Source of the DNA: Variovorax beijingensis
Lineage (GTDB): Bacteria; Pseudomonadota; Gammaproteobacteria; Burkholderiales; Burkholderiaceae_C
Reading direction: 5' to 3'
Length of the DNA: 64,000 nt
Assembly (NCBI RefSeq): GCF_003951285.1
Contig: NZ_RXFQ01000012.1
Location: forward strand, 1 to 64,000
Shown piece after piece: positions 1 through 8,396 of this stretch. Under the pieces are notes generated by a model. The model did no database searches and was not told the DNA's origin. It saw only the letters and a program-made list of their open reading frames with translations. The translations under genes and the position numbers were made by a program. Positions within the stretch are counted from its first letter, which is position 1, and every line of letters starts with the position of its first letter.

Positions 1-2
1 AT

Positions 3-131
3 GGTGCTCCTGATATCTCTACAAACGTCGTTGTGAAGTTCCCCAAGGCTGAGGTTCTCGTCAACGGGTCCAGGACCATTGGAATGCCGTTGGCGAACTG
101 CTCAGCCGTGGTGATTCGCCTAGGCTGCTAA
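3..131 (+). CDS. C-terminal end of an unidentified protein (partial)
   Basis: A reading frame enters from the left edge and stops at TAA 129-131, giving about 42 codons. It ends in a plausible beta-rich stretch (VVVKFPKAEVLVNGSRTIG then MPLANCSAVVIRLGC). I do not recognise the family. The 105 bases after it, up to the end of the sensor-kinase gene on the other strand, show no gene. It could also be a chance open frame. Confidence 0.3.
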   Translation, partial: GAPDISTNVVVKFPKAEVLVNGSRTIGMPLANCSAVVIRLGC

Positions 132-236
132 GAAACTCATGCCATCGACCGCCGAATTTGACTGTGACCCCCGTTTCATGCCCGGGGTCGGGCCCGTCCG
201 ATGGCGAACTACTGAGCAACCTTGGCCTCGCACCGC

Positions 237-986
237 TCAATGAGCTCGTCGCGATGATTGGAGGGGAATCGATGCATATGGCGCTCTATCGGCCGACCGC
301 GGGATCACCGCACAGATCCGGGTGCCCTTGCCAGGAGTGGACGTCACCCGCAGCTGACCGCCACACTCCTCTACGCGTTGGCGCATGCCCGCGATTCCGT
401 GCTTGCCAGGTTGGTATCGCGCCGGATCAAATCCTCGCCCCTTGTCCGCGACGACCACGACGACATTGCGCCCGCCCTCGAGCAGGCTGACTCTCACCTT
501 GTCGGCGTGCGCGTACCTGCCGACGTTCGTCAGAGATTCCTGCACCATCCGATAGATAGCCAGTTGAGTGGATTCCGGCAGGACCACGCCCTGATGGACT
601 ACGGTGACAGGAATTCCCGTGCTAAGGGTGAATTCACGAGCGAGATGGTCCAGCGAGGCGCCGAGGCTCGCGGCACCGAGCGACGAAGGGCTGAGGCTGC
701 CGACGATCCGGCTCTTAAAGTCAAGACCTGCATTGAGGGTTGCATTGAGATGTTGAAAATGCTGCTCGATATCCTTGTCGACGTCGCCAAGTTTCATCTT
801 CACACATGCGAGCTCCAGTTTGGCTGCCGTCAGGATCGACCCCAGCTCGTCGTGAAGTTCGCGCGCCAAGCGCGTACGCTCTTCTTCGCGAACTCGCCGA
901 ATTTGCAGATCCGAGGCCGCAATCCCTGGGCAGCAAGACGCGTTTTTGCACTCGGCTGTCTCCGGACGTGACAAATTGTCGGTCAT
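237..986 (-). CDS. Small NarL-type sensor histidine kinase without a membrane sensor
   Basis: A 249-residue kinase of the HisKA_3/HATPase_c class. The dimerisation/phosphoacceptor helix holds RTRLARELHDELGS with His45. An N-box (MVQESLTNVGRYAHADKVRV) and G-boxes DKGRGFDP and GKHGIAGMRQRVEECGG follow. The start at 986 is chosen for a GGAAGG ribosome site 6 bases upstream; an in-frame ATG at 1043 is less likely. There is no membrane segment and no sensor domain beyond about 30 residues, which contain Cys13, Cys18 and Cys19. Kinases of this class phosphorylate LuxR-type response regulators, but no cognate regulator is visible in the 236 bases left before the window edge. An FNR/ANR-like site lies about 65 bases upstream, suggesting oxygen control. 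The Cys cluster could be redox-sensitive (inference). Confidence 0.8.
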   Translation of the reverse strand: MTDNLSRPETAECKNASCCPGIAASDLQIRRVREEERTRLARELHDELGSILTAAKLELACVKMKLGDVDKDIEQHFQHLNATLNAGLDFKSRIVGSLSPSSLGAASLGASLDHLAREFTLSTGIPVTVVHQGVVLPESTQLAIYRMVQESLTNVGRYAHADKVRVSLLEGGRNVVVVVADKGRGFDPARYQPGKHGIAGMRQRVEECGGQLRVTSTPGKGTRICAVIPRSADRAPYASIPLQSSRRAH

Positions 987-1048
987 GATCTGCCTTCCAT
1001 ATACTGCTAGGGAATCAATCGATAGTAGGGATGCTGCAGACAAGGTGA

Positions 1049-1062
1049 TTGACCTGCATCAA
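1049..1062 (-). promoter_or_regulatory. FNR/ANR/DNR-like box upstream of the sensor kinase
   Basis: Read on the minus strand the site is TTGATGCAGGTCAA, one mismatch from the FNR/ANR consensus TTGAT-N4-ATCAA. A -10-like TACTAT (minus strand, 1022-1027) is placed as expected for a class II site centred near -41.5, giving a predicted start near 1015. No other strong promoter is seen before the kinase start at 986. The box itself is seen; oxygen control is inferred. Confidence 0.5.
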
Positions 1063-1252
1063 GGGTTGCCCTAGAAAACCCTTGCTCGTCCGCGTCGCAT
1101 GGCGGGCATTGGCCGCCGCAGCCAGACGCTGGCTTAGTCGCCACATGCTTCATATCCGCCGGACTGGTCGCCTCCAGCAGGCGAGCGTGAAACGAGCCGA
1201 TGTCGAATCCGAACGACGTGCTCAACGATGATCGAACGGCCAGATCGCCAAA

Positions 1253-1573
1253 CTACAGACCGCGGGAGTCGAGGATCGCCGTGAGTGCTCGTTCGAACTG
1301 CAATCCCACCGCCTGCAAGGCGAACTTCAAGCCTTCACCGTGCTGAACCCTGTTTGGGTCATCCCTGTTTACGAAACCTCGACGGAGCTCGTCGAGTTCT
1401 TGCACCAACTGCGCGCGGCTTTCCCTGATTTGACTCAGAAGCGTCTGAACTTCAGGGGCAGCTGACGCATCGATAGAAGGCTGGCTTGCCTTGGCCATCA
1501 ATTCGTCGATATGTCGAAGATGGGATTCCGATTCACGGATATGTTGTTCAACAAGACTGTCTATGCTTTGCAT
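1253..1573 (-). CDS. Small hypothetical coiled-coil protein
   Basis: 106 residues, mostly charged helix: SIDSLVEQHIRESESHLRHI, then TLLSQIRESRAQLVQELDEL, ending in a hydrophobic helix (FALQAVGLQFERALTAILDS). The heptad-like spacing suggests a coiled coil. An upstream ATG exists at 1585, but GGAGGAA immediately precedes the ATG at 1573, so the shorter form is preferred. No family is recognised. It is transcribed towards the sensor kinase, with 190 bases and the FNR-like box between them, so it is probably a separate unit. Confidence 0.5.
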   Translation of the reverse strand: MQSIDSLVEQHIRESESHLRHIDELMAKASQPSIDASAAPEVQTLLSQIRESRAQLVQELDELRRGFVNRDDPNRVQHGEGLKFALQAVGLQFERALTAILDSRGL

Positions 1574-1731
1574 GGCTTCCTCCATGGTCGCGAATGTCTT
1601 GCATTCAGCAGATCGTACGGGTCAGGGAATTGCATGAGAAGACGCCAGTATTCGCAGATCTGCCTCGTCCAGACTTGATCCGTATCAATCCCCGCACCGC
1701 CGCGATTGATCGTCACGATGCCCGCCGCAGG

Positions 1732-2085
1732 TCAAACGGCGGAGGCCCGGCGTGTGGTGATTTCGTCTGCCGTCGTTTGCATGCGACAGGCCTGGCCTCT
1801 CGGCCCAGGCGGGCATACCCACTGGCGCAGGTGCCAAGATAAGCGACGAAGTGACCAAGAGTCACTTTCCAGTTCGATGCGCTCCCGCTCCAGGTCAGCC
1901 TTCTCCGTGTCGGCCTGGGAGTACACAGAGACAAATTCTCCCGCCGCCTGTGACATGGCGCCGGCCACGAGACCGGCCACGGCTGTCGTCAGGAGTCGCG
2001 ATTCGTCGTCGGCTGTTCCGACGGGAATGCGAACAATATGTCGGAGGAGGGGCGCGATCGATACGCCGGCCTCATTCTGAAGCAC
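1732..2085 (-). pseudogene. Degraded VIT/CCC1-family iron/manganese transporter
   Basis: The centre of this frame reads AVAGLVAGAMSQAAGEFVSV followed by YSQADTEKADLERERIEL, the signature of bacterial VIT1/CCC1 transporters (usually AGLVAGAMSMAAGEYVSVSS...ADLxRE). Intact members have about 230 residues and five membrane helices. Here the first helix is garbled (GTADDESRLLTTA), and the sequence after IEL loses similarity and shifts frame. The far half is absent. It is a remnant that cannot make a transporter. It lies beside other broken genes (DUF302, MFS). Confidence 0.7.
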
Positions 2086-2457
2086 GAGCGGGCCCGCATG
2101 AGAAGTGCATCAACGGACCGCAACGCCACCAAGGACGAGGCGCGGCTGGGGTAGTACTTGCATGCGTGTGCCGGTTTCGGTCACACCGGGAAGAAGCTGG
2201 AACGCTGTCCATCGTTCGAATGCCAAGTTTCCTTTCAGGATGCCTCACCTGCTCCTTTTCTCAGCTCTCGGCGGGCGGCGCCCACTCCTGCGTTTGATGC
2301 AGATCAAGGCGAGGATCCTGGACAGGCGCATCTTTGCGCTCTGCTTGGCTGACCCACCCGCCGATCGGGTTTGCCGGACTGTCCGGATTGGTCGCCCGAG
2401 AGGTCCCGTGGCGCCAACGCTTTTCTGAACTTACTCACCCATAAAACGAGGTTCCTC
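2086..2457. other. Stretch with no recognisable gene
   Basis: About 370 bases between the VIT remnant and the DUF302 gene. Open frames on both strands show no family resemblance, and I see no strong hairpin or promoter. It is probably decayed sequence. Confidence 0.4.
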
Positions 2458-2862
2458 ATGTACAGATTCAGCACCACACTCAGTGGCATGTCGTTCGAAC
2501 AAGCGCTCTCCAAGACCGTTGCGGCACTGAAGGCCGAGGGCTTCGGCGTGCTGAGCGACATCGATGTGCAGCACGCCATGAAGGAGAAGCTGGGCGTGGA
2601 GATGGCACCGTATCGCATCCTGGGCGCATGCAATCCGCCACTGGCGCACCAGGCTCTCCAGGCCGAGCCCGACATCGGCCTGCTGCTGCCATGCAACGTG
2701 ATCGTGCGTCAGGAGGCTCCCGACCGGATGGTGGTAGGTTTCCTCGACCCGCAGGTGATGACCCAACTGGTTGACGATCCCTCCGTCAAGACCGTGGCCG
2801 ACGAGGCAGCGCGACGCCTGCGCCGTGTATGTCTGAGCCTTGGACCACTTCCTGGTCTCTGA
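2458..2862 (+). CDS. DUF302-family protein with a replaced C-terminus
   Basis: 134 residues. It starts [20 protein letters not shown] and contains the DUF302 pattern: [40 protein letters not shown], then [17 protein letters not shown]302 proteins are small beta-sheet proteins of unclear function, often found with metal or redox genes. The native sequence runs to about 2829 (DEAARRLRR). The last residues ([11 protein letters not shown]) come from the adjoining IS3 remnant, so only a few native residues are lost and the fold may survive. The ATG at 2458 is chosen because similarity starts there; the in-frame ATG at 2371 adds 29 unrelated residues. Confidence 0.7.
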   Translation: MYRFSTTLSGMSFEQALSKTVAALKAEGFGVLSDIDVQHAMKEKLGVEMAPYRILGACNPPLAHQALQAEPDIGLLLPCNVIVRQEAPDRMVVGFLDPQVMTQLVDDPSVKTVADEAARRLRRVCLSLGPLPGL

Positions 2863-3320
2863 AGGACAGGGTGTTGAACTCCGTGATGTCAGTGAGCCAC
2901 TTCTCGTTGGGCGCGGCAGCCCGGAAGTCTCGGTTGAGAAGGTCATCTGGCGCGAGACGGTGGTCGATACCGGAGACCGGCCCATCGTTCACTCCGATCG
3001 TGGTGCCTACTATCGCTGGCCAGGCTGGCTCTCGCGCATCGCTGATGCGAAGCTTATCCGTTCGATGTCCCGCAAAGGCTGTTCGCCCGGCAATGCGGCC
3101 TGCGAGGGCTTCTTCGGTCGATTGAAGACCGAATGGTTCTATCCTGGCAACTGGCAATCAACGACCGTTGAGCAGTTCACTCAGGCCTTGGACTCTTGCA
3201 TCCGCTGGTACAACGAGAAGCGGATCAAGATGTCCTTGGGCGCGCGCAGCCCGCTTGACTACCGACGAAGCTTGGGGCTCATGGCATAAACAGTCCAAGT
3301 TTTTAGCCGCATCCCCAGTG
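2830..3320 (+). mobile_element. IS3-family (IS150-like) remnant with an internal inversion
   Basis: The plus strand at about 2965-3289 encodes the C-terminal DDE part of an IS3 OrfB transposase: RPIVHSDRGAYYRWPGW, GNAACEGFFGRLKTEWFY, and WYNEKRIKMSLGARSPLDYR before a TAA at 3287-3289. The segment just before it, 2870-2955, carries the normally preceding part on the minus strand: LLNRDFRAAAPNEKWLTDIT. So one element is present in two opposed pieces, with the middle (about 30 residues with the second Asp region) and all of OrfA lost. The right end after the stop (cagtccaagttttt...) resembles an IS150-type terminus. It is not functional. It separates DUF302 from the MFS remnant. Confidence 0.75.
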
Positions 3321-3327
3321 GGGCAGA

Positions 3328-3650
3328 TTTACTTCGGCGTTGACACATTGATGTCGCTGTGGCTGCTCGAGCGGTTCGGCTTCTCTCTGACCCAGGCCGG
3401 TGTGTTCTTCTTCTGGACCGGTCTTCTGGGCACGCCGTCCCAGCTTGCCGCCGCCGTGGTGGCCCGGTGCATCGGTCTGCTCAACACCATGGTCTTCACG
3501 CACCTGCCGGCCAACGTCTGCCTGGTGCTGGCTGCGCCGTTCGCGGCCGGATGGATCTCGCTGCCGCTCGTCGCCTGCGGGCTGCTGAAGATCAGTTACG
3601 ACCTGGCACTCTGGCGCGCGATGCGGCGGGACCGGCTCGACGCGGAGTGA
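3328..3650 (+). pseudogene. MFS transporter remnant with a large internal deletion
   Basis: The frame encodes membrane segments typical of the middle and end of a 12-helix MFS permease: SLWLLERFGFSLTQAGVFFF, then RCIGLLNTMVFTHLPANVCL. It jumps directly to the C-terminal helix LPLVACGLLKISYDLALWRA and stops. About 100 residues between these parts and the whole N-terminal half are missing. The left boundary is the IS3 remnant, so the IS and a later deletion probably destroyed the gene. The substrate of the original carrier cannot be told. Confidence 0.7.
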
Positions 3651-3675
3651 AAGCCGGCATCGCCGCCGCCACGCC

Positions 3676-5136
3676 CTAGTCGCGGCGGCGCTCGGCCCCG
3701 GTTTCGCGGTAGTGGCGGGCTTTCTCTTCGTACATCGCGCGGTCCGCGCGCTGGAGGGCCGCGTCGAGCTGGTCGCCGGCGTCACAGGTCGCCACGCCGA
3801 TTGCGAGGTTGAGCACCCGCCCGCTTTGCCCTGCATAGAACTGGTTGTTCAGCTCGAGCATGGAAGCGATGCGATCGCGCATGGCCTCCGCCCCGCGCTC
3901 GTCCGTTTTCGGCAGCACGACGGCAAACTCGTCGCCGCCAATGCGCGCGGGCCAGCCGGGCTCGTCGACCGCCTTGCTCAGCACCTCGCCCACGCGCCGC
4001 AGCAGCGCGTCGCCGGCGGCGTGCCCTTCCTCGTCGTTGACGGGCTTCAGGCCGTTCATGTCGATCACCAGCACCGACACCGGCCACGGGCCCTTGCGCG
4101 ACAGCCGGTTCAGTTCTTCCGAGAAGAAGGCGCGGTTGCGCAGCTGCGTCAGCACGTCGTGCTTGCCCAGATATTCGAGGTAGGCCTCGGCCTTCTTCCT
4201 GGCCGTGATGTCGATCAGCGACACCAGCACGAGATCCCAGGTGGCGAGCCGGTCTTCGAGCACCGCGAACTGCATGTGGATGTTGAGCAGGTCGCCCGTC
4301 AGCGCGTAGTTGATGACCTCCCGCTGCTGCTGCATCTTGCCGTTCCAGAGGTCCTGCAGCTGCTCGGCGAAGGAGTCGTGCATCTCGTCGCGAAAGATCT
4401 CCGAGATGTTCTCCAGCAGCTCGTTCTTGTCGGCCGCACCGAACATGCGCAGGGTCTCGCGGTTGACGTCGATCACGCGGATCTCGCGCATGCAGCGCGT
4501 GATGAACTCCGGGTGTACCTTGATGAAGGTCGTGAAGTCGCTGATGCCCCGATTGCGTATGTCGTCGAGCAGGACCTTCACCGCACTGAAGTCTTCCACC
4601 CACAACGACACCGGCGAACGCTCGAACAGCTCGCGCGCATAGCGCTCGCTTTCCAGGCGCAGCTGCTCGGCCCGCACGCGCTCGGTGATGTCGTCCAGCG
4701 ACACCAGCACGCGGTCCCACGTCGCCTCGTGTCCGGGCAGCACCTGCACGCGCACATGCACGTCGAGCCTGCGGCCGTCCAGCGCATAGTTGACCGTCTG
4801 GTTGCCGAAGCATAGATTTCCGCGCCAGAGCTGGTCCAGCTCGTAGATCACGGGCGCGGTCATGTCGTCGCGGAAGACGCTGTCGAGCCGCGACAGCAGG
4901 TCGGCCTGGCTCTGGGCACCGAAGAGGGTGAGCGTGCTCTGGTTGACGCTCAGCACCCGCAGCTGCGCCATGCATTCGCGCACACGCTGCGGCTCGGCAT
5001 TCAGGTGCTGTACCAAGTCCACCACGCCGGCGCTGCGCCATGACTCGAACAGCTTGCGCAGTCCGCTGTAGTCCTCGAGCCAGAGCGACATCGGCGCAAA
5101 CTCGAACATCGATTCGTAGTCGGTGGAGGAGGGCAT
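3676..5136 (-). CDS. PAS-PAS-GGDEF diguanylate cyclase
   Basis: 486 residues. Two similar PAS-like units (about residues 8-150 and 165-300, both opening with FAPMSLWLEDYSG / FERSPVSLWVEDFSA) precede a GGDEF domain (about 320-486). The catalytic motif is intact, ARIGGDEFAV near residue 400, with VIDMNGLKPVNDEEGHAAGD as the nucleotide and metal site, so c-di-GMP synthesis is expected. The inhibitory RxxD site is not kept: the corresponding positions read DEPG, so product inhibition is probably absent. No membrane helix or signal peptide, so cytosolic. ATG 5136 has AAGGA upstream; the ATG at 5178 does not. The duplicated PAS unit suggests an internal duplication. Confidence 0.88.
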   Translation of the reverse strand: MPSSTDYESMFEFAPMSLWLEDYSGLRKLFESWRSAGVVDLVQHLNAEPQRVRECMAQLRVLSVNQSTLTLFGAQSQADLLSRLDSVFRDDMTAPVIYELDQLWRGNLCFGNQTVNYALDGRRLDVHVRVQVLPGHEATWDRVLVSLDDITERVRAEQLRLESERYARELFERSPVSLWVEDFSAVKVLLDDIRNRGISDFTTFIKVHPEFITRCMREIRVIDVNRETLRMFGAADKNELLENISEIFRDEMHDSFAEQLQDLWNGKMQQQREVINYALTGDLLNIHMQFAVLEDRLATWDLVLVSLIDITARKKAEAYLEYLGKHDVLTQLRNRAFFSEELNRLSRKGPWPVSVLVIDMNGLKPVNDEEGHAAGDALLRRVGEVLSKAVDEPGWPARIGGDEFAVVLPKTDERGAEAMRDRIASMLELNNQFYAGQSGRVLNLAIGVATCDAGDQLDAALQRADRAMYEEKARHYRETGAERRRD

Positions 5137-5197
5137 GGGTTTTCCTTCGTGCGCAGGATTGTGCCCGCAATGATGCACCCTCCGGCAGGCTGAAGCC

Positions 5198-5557
5198 TCA
5201 GCCGCATTCCTGAAAGCGCTTGCATTCGGCCGTGACGCGGATGGACGTCAGCGTGTTCTCGCCATCGATGTGCTTCGCGGTGAACCTCACCCACGAACCC
5301 TCCGCAATGCCGGCCAGCAGCGCCCGGTCTCTCACCCTGAACCTCTGGACCGTGAAAGGAATCTTGGCCCTCGGAATCAGCTTCAATCGGACATACAGCT
5401 TGCCGTCGGCCTCCTCTCTGGCGGAGACGAGGCGCGCATATGTGGTCACCGGCGCTGCTTCTGCAGCGGCTTCGACCGGCCGCGGTTCGGCCGATCGAGC
5501 AGCCGCTCCATCCACGGTGGCGAGGCTCAACGCAGTCATGAGGACGAAGCGCAGCAT
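5198..5557 (-). CDS. CusF-like secreted copper-binding/OB-fold protein
   Basis: 119 residues. An N-terminal signal peptide (MLRFVLMTALSLATVDGAAA) is followed by a Pro/Ala linker. The core matches the CusF pattern of IPF-type proteins: KLIPRAKIPFTVQRFRVRDR, then LLAGIAEGSWVRFTAKHIDG and a closing TSIRVTAECKRFQECG. CusF proteins bind Cu(I)/Ag(I) in the periplasm with a Met-rich site. Here MTM is replaced and only the two terminal cysteines remain as obvious soft ligands, so metal binding is uncertain. It ends 61 bases before the diguanylate cyclase start on the same strand and could be co-transcribed. The ribosome site is weak. Confidence 0.55.
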   Translation of the reverse strand: MLRFVLMTALSLATVDGAAARSAEPRPVEAAAEAAPVTTYARLVSAREEADGKLYVRLKLIPRAKIPFTVQRFRVRDRALLAGIAEGSWVRFTAKHIDGENTLTSIRVTAECKRFQECG

Positions 5558-5677
5558 ATTCGTGGGGGAAGTGAAGCTGCCGGCGATTCTGTCAGGTGCA
5601 ACCTTCGGCGGAGCCAAAGATGGGGCCTGGAAGGTCTCAACCCGATAATGCGGTCCCTTGTCCGGATCCAGAAAAAA

Positions 5678-6328
5678 ATGAGTGCCGCAGATTTTCTTTT
5701 CGCCCCTGAGGTGCAAAAGCTCTTGAAGGTCGTCTACGCGGCTCCCGACCAAGCGTTTGCGCCAGGCGAGCTTGCCCGGCGTTCGAAGCTCGATCCCGCC
5801 GAGGTGGCGCGCACGCTGGAGCACCTCGTCAGCAGCGGCATCCTGAAGAGGCAAAAGCCGAAAGCGGACGAGCCCGACACCATCACGCTCGACCGCTCGT
5901 TCATCTTCCACGATGAACTGCGCCGCATCGCGCTGAAGTCATTCGCCGCCGCTGAACCGCTTCGCTCGATGCTGCGCAGCAAGTTCAAGGATTCGGTCTT
6001 GCGTGCCTTCCTGCTGGGAGAGGACAAGGACGGCACCGTGGAGCTCCTGGTCGTGCATGGCCAGTCGATACCCGATGAAGCCGCCATGACGGCCGCCTGC
6101 CAGAAGCTGTCGAAGACCATCCACCGTCATCTGAAGGTGCATGTCATATCCAGCCACAGGTTCAACAGCCTGGCGGTGCGCGACCCGCTTGCGTCCAAGC
6201 TTGCGGCGGCTTGCGCGCTCGAGATCATCGCGCTCGGAGACACGAAGGCCCAGCTGCCCGTCGAGCGGTTCGGGCTCCTGCAAAGCGCGAAGAAGAAGCT
6301 GGCGACGCTGTCGCGCCCGTCCTCCTGA
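5678..6328 (+). CDS. Winged-helix protein with a nucleotidyltransferase-like C-terminal half
   Basis: 216 residues. Residues about 5-60 form a winged helix (PEVQKLLKVVYAAPDQAFAP, GELARRSKLDPAEVARTLEH, LVSSGILKRQ). The rest resembles the MNT-type nucleotidyltransferases fused to such DNA-binding domains: KDSVLRAFLLGEDKDGTVEL then LVVHG. The normal GS...DxD active site is not kept (LGED...TVEL), so it may act as a sensor or regulator rather than an enzyme. An in-frame ATG at 5648 with AAGG upstream is an alternative start. The gene is divergent from the CusF-like gene, with 120 bases between. Confidence 0.6.
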   Translation: MSAADFLFAPEVQKLLKVVYAAPDQAFAPGELARRSKLDPAEVARTLEHLVSSGILKRQKPKADEPDTITLDRSFIFHDELRRIALKSFAAAEPLRSMLRSKFKDSVLRAFLLGEDKDGTVELLVVHGQSIPDEAAMTAACQKLSKTIHRHLKVHVISSHRFNSLAVRDPLASKLAAACALEIIALGDTKAQLPVERFGLLQSAKKKLATLSRPSS

Positions 6329-6374
6329 GCCGCGGGACCTGTTCGTGCATGGGCGCCGGCGTTCGGCGAGGCGC

Positions 6375-6776
6375 CTACGTGACGTAGTCGCCGGTCGCCT
6401 CGGGCTGAAAGAGGATTGCCGCGACTTCCGCGGCGCATGCCTCTCCGTTCGGGGCTTGCCACTTGGCGGTGTCTCCGACCTTCAGCCCGAGCAGGCTGTT
6501 TCCGACCGGCGACAGCACGGAGATGCAGCCGTCCGCAGGCCTGGCGTCTTCGGGATAGCAGACGGTCAGCGTCTGCCGCCGACGCGTGTGCACGTCGACG
6601 ATCTCGACGCGCGAGCACATCGTCACGATGTTGCCGGGCACGGCCCTCGAGCTGGTCACCTCGGCACAGTCCAGAAGATCCGCAAGGCTGGGCGGCAGGT
6701 TGAGCCGGGGCAGCTTGTTCAGGCGGGCGAAATCAAGTTCGGTGAGCGTGCGCTCGCCGTGGATCGTTGCATGCAT
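6375..6776 (-). CDS. rnk: Rnk-type GreA/GreB-family regulator of nucleoside diphosphate kinase
   Basis: 133 residues, the usual Rnk length (about 136). A short N-terminal coiled region is followed by the GreA/B C-terminal FKBP-like domain: VTMCSRVEIVDVHTRRRQTL, VCYPEDARPADGCISVLSPV, GNSLLGLKVGDTAKWQAPNG and the end EATGDYVT. Rnk binds RNA polymerase near the secondary channel but lacks the long cleavage coiled coil, so it competes with Gre factors rather than rescuing stalled polymerase. GGAG lies 7 bases before ATG 6776. It is convergent with the winged-helix gene. Confidence 0.85.
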   Translation of the reverse strand: MHATIHGERTLTELDFARLNKLPRLNLPPSLADLLDCAEVTSSRAVPGNIVTMCSRVEIVDVHTRRRQTLTVCYPEDARPADGCISVLSPVGNSLLGLKVGDTAKWQAPNGEACAAEVAAILFQPEATGDYVT

Positions 6777-7271
6777 TGACGCACTCCATTCATGCGGACC
6801 CGTCGGTGGACGATGGCCGCGGACGCGCGGGACTTGTGCCCGGCGGTGGATGGTTGCGCTGAAGAGAAAGGAGGAAAAGGAAGCGACCGCCGGGCCTAGA
6901 GATGTGGAGGCAGTTGCCTGCGGCCCGCCTTCAGGGCCACGCGTGCACGCGCGCACTGCGCTGCAGCAAGCAGCGCCGCGGCGGGGGCGTGGATGAAGAC
7001 GAAAGGGGCCGACATGTCTCGTAGTCTATGCAGCGCGCCGCGACCGGGCAAGCAATGACCTCAGGGTTCTTGCCGGATTGCCCGTTGTCCCGCTTCGATG
7101 AGGCCGGAAATGCAAGACCGCAGGGGAGGGGTCTGGCCGCCGCAGTGGAGTTGGCGTTGCGGACTTTCCCTCGACCTCCCGGTCCGAAGCGCCTATAGTG
7201 GCCTTCGAGCCTCCGAAGCACGAGTTGCCGTCCTGCTCCCAGCCGCGTCGTGTCCCGAGCCAGGAGGTTTC
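6777..7271. other. Divergent intergenic region, no gene seen
   Basis: 495 bases between rnk (minus) and the cytosolic histidine kinase (plus). It should hold both promoters. No hairpin, repeat or recognisable coding sequence stands out. Confidence 0.5.
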
Positions 7272-8396
7272 ATGCACCGTTTCCTTTTCAACAATCGCGA
7301 CGAACTGATCGCGAGGTGCAAGGCGAAAGTCGCACAACGCCCGTTGCGCGCGGCGACCGACAAGCAATTGGCCCATGGCGTGCCCATGTTCCTGGACCAG
7401 CTCACGAGAACGCTCGCCGCGGAGGACGAGGACGAACTGGACCTGAGCATCGCAATCTCGGGGCCCTCTGGCGGCGATACGCTCGCCCTGTCGGAAATAG
7501 GCGTGAGCGCCACCGCGCACGGCAAGGAACTGCTCAATCTCGGCTATACCGTGGACCAGGTCGTTCATGACTACGGCGATCTCTGCCAGGCCATCACGGA
7601 CCTCGCATTCGAGCGCGACGCGCCATTTGCCGTGGTCGAGTTCCGGACGCTGAACCGCTGCCTGGACAACGCCATTGCGGACGCCGTCACCGAGTTCAGC
7701 TCTCAACGCGATGCGCAGATCTCGGTGCAGCATCTCGCAGGCGAAAAGCAGCGGCTCGGATTTTTGGTTCACGAACTGCGCAACTCGCTCGGCACGGCCA
7801 CGCTTGCCGTGCGTGCGCTCGAGCTGGGCAACATGGCCATCAGCGGCGCAACGGGCGCGGTCCTCAAGCGAAGCCTCTCCACGCTCGGTCTGTTGATCAG
7901 CAGGGCCACGGCCGAAGTGAGGGGGGAGGGCGCGGATCAACGCCAGACCTTCTCGGTGGCCTCCTTCATTGCGGACGTGGACCTGGTGGCCCGGCTCGAT
8001 GTGGCGCGCAGAGGCGCTGTCTTCGAGGTGCGAACCGTGGACCCCTCGCTGGCGATCCTGGCCAACCGGGACCTGCTTCATGCGGCGCTGGCCAACCTGC
8101 TGCAGAACGCCTTCAAGTACACCCAGGAGAACTCCATGGTGACCCTGAGTGCCTATGCCTCGGGCGAACACGTCCTCATCGATGTCGAGGACCATTGCGG
8201 AGGATTGCCGCCCGGCGGAGCCGCAAAGATGTTCATCCCTTTCAGGCCGAACAATGACATCAGGGCGGGTCTGGGGCTTGGGCTTTCGATCGCTCGTCAG
8301 AGCATTGAAGCGGACAACGGAACATTGACGGTCCGGGACGTGCCGGGCTCGGGCTGCGTCTTCACCATCAGCCTTCCGCTTCGCTCTCTTGAGTAG
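7272..8396 (+). CDS. Cytosolic sensor histidine kinase with RsbR-like N-terminus
   Basis: 374 residues with no membrane segment. Residues 1-145 form an all-helical region like the RsbRD/RsbT-co-antagonist N-terminus (FNNRDELIARCKAKVAQRPL, GYTVDQVVHDYGDLCQAITD). The phosphoacceptor is LGFLVHELRNSLGTA with His167. The ATPase part has LLHAALANLLQNAFKYTQEN, VEDHCGGLPPG and GLGLGLSIARQSIEADNG. It ends right after the ATPase domain and carries no receiver. A strong AGGAGG lies 6 bases before ATG 7272. No response regulator is adjacent, so it is an orphan kinase. Stress signalling is a guess from the N-terminus. Confidence 0.85.
   Translation: MHRFLFNNRDELIARCKAKVAQRPLRAATDKQLAHGVPMFLDQLTRTLAAEDEDELDLSIAISGPSGGDTLALSEIGVSATAHGKELLNLGYTVDQVVHDYGDLCQAITDLAFERDAPFAVVEFRTLNRCLDNAIADAVTEFSSQRDAQISVQHLAGEKQRLGFLVHELRNSLGTATLAVRALELGNMAISGATGAVLKRSLSTLGLLISRATAEVRGEGADQRQTFSVASFIADVDLVARLDVARRGAVFEVRTVDPSLAILANRDLLHAALANLLQNAFKYTQENSMVTLSAYASGEHVLIDVEDHCGGLPPGGAAKMFIPFRPNNDIRAGLGLGLSIARQSIEADNGTLTVRDVPGSGCVFTISLPLRSLE

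Noticed and set aside
1007-1225. 72-codon minus-strand frame with Cys-rich segment upstream of the first sensor kinase
   Set aside because: It starts at TTG without a ribosome site, covers the FNR-like box and the promoter region, and matches no family.
3712-4815. 367-codon plus-strand frame opposite the diguanylate cyclase
   Set aside because: Composition-driven antisense frame of a well-supported GGDEF gene; rich in His, Gln, Arg and Val with no domain.
3782-5170. 462-codon minus-strand frame shifted relative to the cyclase
   Set aside because: Arg/Ala-rich shadow frame of the same gene.
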